From Actinomycetota bacterium (GTDB taxonomy: Bacteria > Actinomycetota > Thermoleophilia > Gaiellales > Gaiellaceae): a DNA stretch of 8,957 bases. Location of the stretch: assembly GCA_005885085.1 (NCBI GenBank), contig VAXY01000072.1:15323-24279 (forward strand). The letters run 5' to 3'. The stretch's first letter is position 1, and each line of letters opens with the position of its first letter. The notes below the pieces were generated by a model. The model saw only the letters and a list, made by a program, of their open reading frames with translations, did not search any database and was not told the DNA's origin. Position numbers and translations under genes: made by a program. Below are positions 5,664 to 8,957 of this stretch, one piece after another.

Positions 5664-7052
5664 TCAGGCCGGCTTGATGTTCTGGTTCACGTGGAAGACG
5701 TTGTCCGGGTCGTACTTGCCTTTGATCTCTGCGAGCCGGTCGTAATTCGGCCCGTAGATCGTCCGGACGCGATCGCCGCCTTCCTCCATGATCATGTTCA
5801 CGTAGCCGCCGCCTGCCGCGTACGGATGTAGCGCCTCCCAGAAGGAGACGGCCCAGTCCGTCACGAGCTCTCGGTTCGCGGGATCCGGATCGACGCCGAC
5901 GATCACCTGCACCCACCCCCCGTCGCGAGCCGGCCACGCGGTATCGGCGCTGCCGACGCGTGCTGCAGCGCCACTGATCGGATAGAGGTGCGACGTGCAT
6001 TTCCACGTCGGCAACGCCTGCGCGAACTCCAGGTTCGCGGCCACCGCCTCGTCCGGGATCTCCGTGACCAGGTCGCTGCGCCAGTACCACTGGTCGCCGG
6101 CCGGATAGATCGGGTCGAACGCCGCGTTAAGCGCGCCGACCGGCATCGGCTGGATCCCGTCGAGCTCCGGCTCGAGCGCGCGAACGGGTGCGAGGGCTTC
6201 GTCGGCGTCCGCCGGATCACCGGCCCAGCACCAGAGAACACCGGCCACCTTCTGCAGCTGGAGGTGCTCCGGGAACGGCGGCGCGGGCGGCACGGTCAGG
6301 AAGCCGAGCCAGCCGTTCAGCTCGTCCGGAGCGTCCCGGATGAAGTCGCGGTACCAGGAGAGGATCTCCGCGCCGCGGTCCAGGGACCACAGCGTCGGCC
6401 CGGCGACGACGGTCGGAATCGGACTGAGCCGGAACGCGAAGCGCGTGACGACCCCGAAGTTGCCGCCGCCACCGCGCAGTGCCCACAATAGGTCGTCGTT
6501 CTTCGTCTCGTTCGCAGTGACGAAGCTGCCGTCGGCGAGGACGACGTCCGCCTCCACGAGGTTGTCGATCGTGAGCCCGAGCGTTCGCGTCAGGTTTCCG
6601 ACGCCACCGCCGAGCGTCAGACCGCCGACCCCCGTGGTCGAGATGATCCCGAACGGAGCGGCGAGACCGAACGGCTGGATCGCGTGGTCGACCTCGCCGA
6701 GCAGTGTCCCGCCCAGGACGTGGGCGACGCGCTGCTCGGGATCGACGATCACTCCGCGAAACTCGGTCAGGTCGATCACGAGGCCGTCGTCGAGGCTGCC
6801 GAGCCCCGGTCCGTTGTGTCCGCCGCCGCGGACGGCGAGATCGATCCCGGCCTCACGGCCGGCCTTGACGGCGGCGATCACGTCCGCGACGTCGTGGCAA
6901 CGCGCGATCAGGCGCGGGCGTTTGTCGATCATCGCATTGAACAGCTGCCGGGCGCTGTCATAGTCCGCGTGGTCTGCGCCGATCAGGCGGCCGCGGTGGC
7001 CGGCGCCGAGTGTCTCGATCAGAGTTGTGTCGGAGAGAACCTCTGTCATCAT
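5664..7052 (-). CDS. FAD-linked oxidase of the berberine-bridge-enzyme type
   Basis: A 462-aa flavoprotein that oxidises a small organic substrate with O2 or another acceptor. The FAD_binding_4 (PCMH/VAO) domain spans roughly residues 40-210: RPRLIARCHDVADVIAAV, RGGGHNGPGLGSLDDGLVIDL, then GVGGLTLGGGVGNLTRTLGL and LLWALRGGGGNFGVVTRF. H79 in GGGHN is the expected site of 8-alpha-histidyl-FAD. The cysteine that makes the second bond in bicovalent members is replaced (GIISTTGVGG, Ile137), so attachment should be mono-covalent, as in 6-hydroxy-D-nicotine oxidase. The C-terminal BBE motif is intact (NYDRLAEIKGKYDPDNVFH, then NQNIKP). No signal peptide is visible. Three ATGs crowd the 5' end (7058, 7052, 7049). 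AGGAGG touches the first, leaves six bases to the second and nine to the third, so 7052 is preferred. It probably leads an operon with the GGT-family gene. The substrate is not predictable. Confidence 0.93.
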   Translation of the reverse strand: MMTEVLSDTTLIETLGAGHRGRLIGADHADYDSARQLFNAMIDKRPRLIARCHDVADVIAAVKAGREAGIDLAVRGGGHNGPGLGSLDDGLVIDLTEFRGVIVDPEQRVAHVLGGTLLGEVDHAIQPFGLAAPFGIISTTGVGGLTLGGGVGNLTRTLGLTIDNLVEADVVLADGSFVTANETKNDDLLWALRGGGGNFGVVTRFAFRLSPIPTVVAGPTLWSLDRGAEILSWYRDFIRDAPDELNGWLGFLTVPPAPPFPEHLQLQKVAGVLWCWAGDPADADEALAPVRALEPELDGIQPMPVGALNAAFDPIYPAGDQWYWRSDLVTEIPDEAVAANLEFAQALPTWKCTSHLYPISGAAARVGSADTAWPARDGGWVQVIVGVDPDPANRELVTDWAVSFWEALHPYAAGGGYVNMIMEEGGDRVRTIYGPNYDRLAEIKGKYDPDNVFHVNQNIKPA

Positions 7053-7058
7053 GATCAT

Positions 7059-7064
7059 CCTCCT
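7059..7064 (-). promoter_or_regulatory. AGGAGG Shine-Dalgarno that decides the FAD oxidase start
   Basis: A full AGGAGG on the minus strand immediately abuts the ATG at 7058, which is too close to use. It lies six bases from the ATG at 7052 and nine from the ATG at 7049. This moves the likely start inward by two or three residues. Confidence 0.7.
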
Positions 7065-7146
7065 CGCAGCGGAGCCGGAGCCTACAACGGCCCTGGCGTG
7101 GGATCTAGACGGCGGCGAGAGGCTCCGTCTTCCGTAGGGTCGGCGC
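7065..7146. promoter_or_regulatory. Divergent promoter region between the FAD oxidase and the LLM oxidoreductase
   Basis: About 80 bases separate two genes that point away from each other, so both promoters must lie here or overlap the genes. On the minus strand TAGGCT (7079-7084) fits a TAnnnT-type -10, but the -35 position 17 bases upstream is poor. On the plus strand AGGG at 7136-7139 is seven bases before the GTG at 7147 and is a plausible Shine-Dalgarno. No convincing operator palindrome is seen. Confidence 0.35.
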
Positions 7147-7941
7147 GTGCGCTACGGGATCTGCCTCGCGAACATCGGCACGTACTCCGACCCGCGCGTC
7201 GGCGTGCGCGTCGCCGAGGCGGCCGAGGCAGGCGGCTGGGACGGTGTCTTCATGTGGGACCACCTCGCGTTCGTGTGGGGTCCGCCCTCCGGCGACCCCT
7301 GGATCACGCTCGCGGCGATTGCGTCCGCGACGTCACGCGTGCGCGTCGGCACGGCCGTCACACCGGTCGCGCGCCGGCGGCCGCACGTGCTGGCGCACGA
7401 GGTAGCGACGCTCGACGCCCTCAGCGGAGGGCGGGTGATCTTCGGAGCGGGGCTCGGCGGCTCCGAGTCCGAGTTCGGCAAGTTCGGCGAACCGACCGAC
7501 GCCAGGGTGCGCGCGGCGCTACTCGACGAGGGGCTCGACGTCATGCGTCAGCTCTGGTCCGGCGCAGAGGTGACGCATCACGGCGAGCACTTCACGGTCG
7601 ACGGCGTCACCCTCGCACCCGCCCCGGTGCAGGAGCGAGTACCGGTCTGGATCGGCGGCAACCGCCCGGCGTCGCTGCGGCGCGCGGCACGCTGGGACGG
7701 CTGGCTCGCCGACAGCGCCGATCCGACGGGCATGAGGTTGTCGCCCGACGACGTCGCGCGCAGCATCGAGCGGATCGCCCGCGGAGGCGACTTCGACGTC
7801 GCCGTCCTGGGACAGTCCGACCGAGGAGACCCCGCCGAGTACGAGCGTGCGGGGGCGACGTGGTGGCTCGAGAACATCCACGACATGCGCGGAAGCCTCG
7901 ACGAGGTGCTTCGCCTGGTCCACGCCGCCCCCCGCGCTTGA
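7147..7941 (+). CDS. LLM-class flavin-dependent oxidoreductase (luciferase-like, possibly F420-dependent)
   Basis: A 264-aa TIM-barrel oxidoreductase of the bacterial luciferase superfamily using FMN or coenzyme F420. Family features in order are MRYGICLANIGTY (first strand), AEAAEAGGWDGVFMWDHL at 23-40, ASATSRVRVGTAVTPVARRRP at 59-79 and HEVATLDALSGGRVIFGAGLG at 84-104. RALLDEGLDVMRQLWSG-like sequence near 122-139, GEHFTVDGVTLAPAPVQERVPVWIGG at 146-171 and RRAARWDGWLADSADP follow. It is shorter than the common 280-350 aa but has the usual core. The GTG start has AGGG seven bases upstream, and the next residues form the canonical first beta strand. It is the only plus-strand gene here. It is transcribed away from the FAD oxidase and ends directly against the stop of the propeller gene. 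Cofactor and substrate are not determined by the sequence; F420 is a guess from the likely actinobacterial host. Confidence 0.92.
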   Translation: MRYGICLANIGTYSDPRVGVRVAEAAEAGGWDGVFMWDHLAFVWGPPSGDPWITLAAIASATSRVRVGTAVTPVARRRPHVLAHEVATLDALSGGRVIFGAGLGGSESEFGKFGEPTDARVRAALLDEGLDVMRQLWSGAEVTHHGEHFTVDGVTLAPAPVQERVPVWIGGNRPASLRRAARWDGWLADSADPTGMRLSPDDVARSIERIARGGDFDVAVLGQSDRGDPAEYERAGATWWLENIHDMRGSLDEVLRLVHAAPRA

Positions 7942-8957
7942 CTATTGCGCGGTCAGGCCGTCTGCGCCCACCGGCACGGGGGTGCTGCCGACGAGCGTCA
8001 GGCTGCCGTCCGCGCCGACGAGGAAGACGCTGATCGTGTGCGACCCGTCGGTGAGGTTGTAGAGGTACCGGCCGTCGTTGCTGAAGGCCTCGTCGAGCGG
8101 GTGGCTCGTCGCGCCGAGGCTAGCCGTTGCTCCGCTCGGGTCGAGCAACACAAGACTGCCGTCCTGCCCGACCGAGAACCCCGAGATCGTGCCTGCGGCC
8201 GCATTGGCCGTGTAGGCGAAGCGGCCGTTCTTCGAGGTCACGAGCCAGCACGGTGCGCCCTGGTTCGTGGCGACGGGGCCGGTGATCACGGCGGCTCCTG
8301 CTGCCGAGACCGCGTACGACGAGGCCGATCCGGCGGCGTTCGAGACGAGCAGGTGGCCGCGGTTGTCGAAGTCGAACCCGAACGGCGTCCCACCCGCGGA
8401 CGGGGACACGACCGGTGCAGAGGGCAGGCCGTCGGTGCCGACCGCGTACGTGTCGATCGTGCTCGACGTCTTCTCGGTCACGACGAGCGCGGCACCGTCG
8501 GGCGTGAACGAGACCTGCGCCGGACCGGAGCTGCCCGCGCCGAGCGGCTGCGTCGAGCCGGCCAGCGGCGTCAGGCCGTCATGTGAGAGAGCGAACCCGC
8601 TGATGTTGCCCGACCCGCCGGCGTTGAGGACGTAAGCCAGCTTGCCCCGCACCGTGACGCTGATCGGCCGGACACCGCCCGAGGACACGGTCGCCTCGAG
8701 CTCGAGGCCGTTCGGGCGAACGCCGAAGAGGGAGACCGAGTTGCTGCCGGCGTTGACGGCAAGCAGCTGACGGCCGTCGGCGCTCAACACGACCGCGCCC
8801 TGCGAACCGAGCCCGCTCCCCGCGCCGTTCCCGCCGGTGGCAAACGTCCCCTGTAGCGACAGCGTTCCGTCCGCCGCGCGGTCGAACGCGATCACGGCGT
8901 TGCCGCCGGACGCGTTGGTCAGGGTGTAGACGGCGCCCGGACTGTTGCCCGAGCTGG
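7942..8957 (-). CDS. Lactonase-family seven-bladed beta-propeller protein, 5' end outside the window
   Basis: 337 residues are visible and the frame is open to the window edge. A GTG at 8895 is not the start, because the codons before it (GAVYTLTNASGGNA) form the first blade. Seven blade repeats can be read, each with a hydrophobic strand, an Asn/Asp turn and an S-x-F/Y strand ending in a DG turn: AVYTLTNASGGNAVIAFDR, LLAVNAGSNSVSLFGV, LAYVLNAGGSGNISGFAL, LVVTEKTSSTIDTYAV, LLVSNAAGSASSYAV, FAYTANAAAGTISGFSV and LYNLTDGSHTISVFLV. This matches the lactonase (PF10282, 6-phosphogluconolactonase/YVTN-like) pattern. The propeller appears complete, so what is missing is probably a signal peptide and a short N-terminus. 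Such proteins are often secreted and their activity is frequently unproven. Its stop (TAG) abuts the LLM stop. Confidence 0.88.
   Translation of the reverse strand, partial: SSGNSPGAVYTLTNASGGNAVIAFDRAADGTLSLQGTFATGGNGAGSGLGSQGAVVLSADGRQLLAVNAGSNSVSLFGVRPNGLELEATVSSGGVRPISVTVRGKLAYVLNAGGSGNISGFALSHDGLTPLAGSTQPLGAGSSGPAQVSFTPDGAALVVTEKTSSTIDTYAVGTDGLPSAPVVSPSAGGTPFGFDFDNRGHLLVSNAAGSASSYAVSAAGAAVITGPVATNQGAPCWLVTSKNGRFAYTANAAAGTISGFSVGQDGSLVLLDPSGATASLGATSHPLDEAFSNDGRYLYNLTDGSHTISVFLVGADGSLTLVGSTPVPVGADGLTAQ

Noticed and set aside
3919..6090. A 723-codon frame that would add about 150 residues before the GGT-family protein.
   Set aside because: The extension is the shadow of the FAD oxidase gene in another frame, and family members begin near MRPVV-type N-termini.
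7071..7126. GGAGCC and GGCTCC as distant inverted repeats in the divergent promoter region.
   Set aside because: Six-base arms nearly 40 bases apart are not a credible operator or hairpin.
6684..8033. A 449-codon plus-strand frame across the FAD oxidase, the divergent promoter region and the LLM gene.
   Set aside because: It is antisense to one recognised gene and out of frame with another, with Arg-rich composition typical of GC-rich shadow frames.

Overview
The window is GC-rich, gene-dense bacterial DNA. The mix of proteins fits an actinobacterium, plausibly a soil lineage such as Thermoleophilia (Gaiellales or Solirubrobacterales): an LLM-class flavin/F420-type oxidoreductase, a berberine-bridge-type FAD oxidase, GTG starts, and a DUF916 protein with WxL-like partners. 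The lineage is inferred from gene content and base composition only. Seven protein genes cover nearly all of the window. No gap exceeds 300 bases, and I see no tRNA, rRNA, CRISPR array or insertion sequence.

Layout: (1) 1-1545, minus strand, the N-terminal 515 residues of valyl-tRNA synthetase, cut by the window edge just before the KMSKS region. (2) 1621-3803, minus strand, a three-gene cell-surface cassette. Two paralogous secreted small proteins resemble WxL-domain proteins (184 and 169 aa). They are followed, with a 4-base GTGA overlap, by a membrane-anchored DUF916/DUF3324-type protein, the family of WxL-interacting proteins. (3) 3919-7052, minus strand, a probable two-gene unit: a mono-covalent FAD-linked oxidase followed after 29 bases by an Ntn-hydrolase of the gamma-glutamyltransferase superfamily that lacks several residues needed for glutamyl recognition. 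A strong GC hairpin fills the junction. (4) 7147-7941, plus strand, an LLM-class oxidoreductase transcribed divergently from the FAD oxidase. (5) 7942-8957, minus strand, a seven-bladed lactonase-type beta-propeller. Its 5' end lies beyond the window, and its stop codon abuts that of the LLM gene with no base between them.

How the parts work together: the first three minus-strand genes of region 2, read from 3803 down to 1621, look like a co-translated surface complex in which the DUF916 protein tethers or presents the small WxL-like proteins on the envelope. The FAD oxidase and the amidohydrolase-like GGT homologue look like accessory small-molecule metabolism; their substrate cannot be read from sequence. 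The WxL-like/DUF916 cassette is the strongest candidate for an under-described system, because WxL biology is worked out mainly in Firmicutes and these copies have degenerate signature motifs and a conserved cysteine pair.
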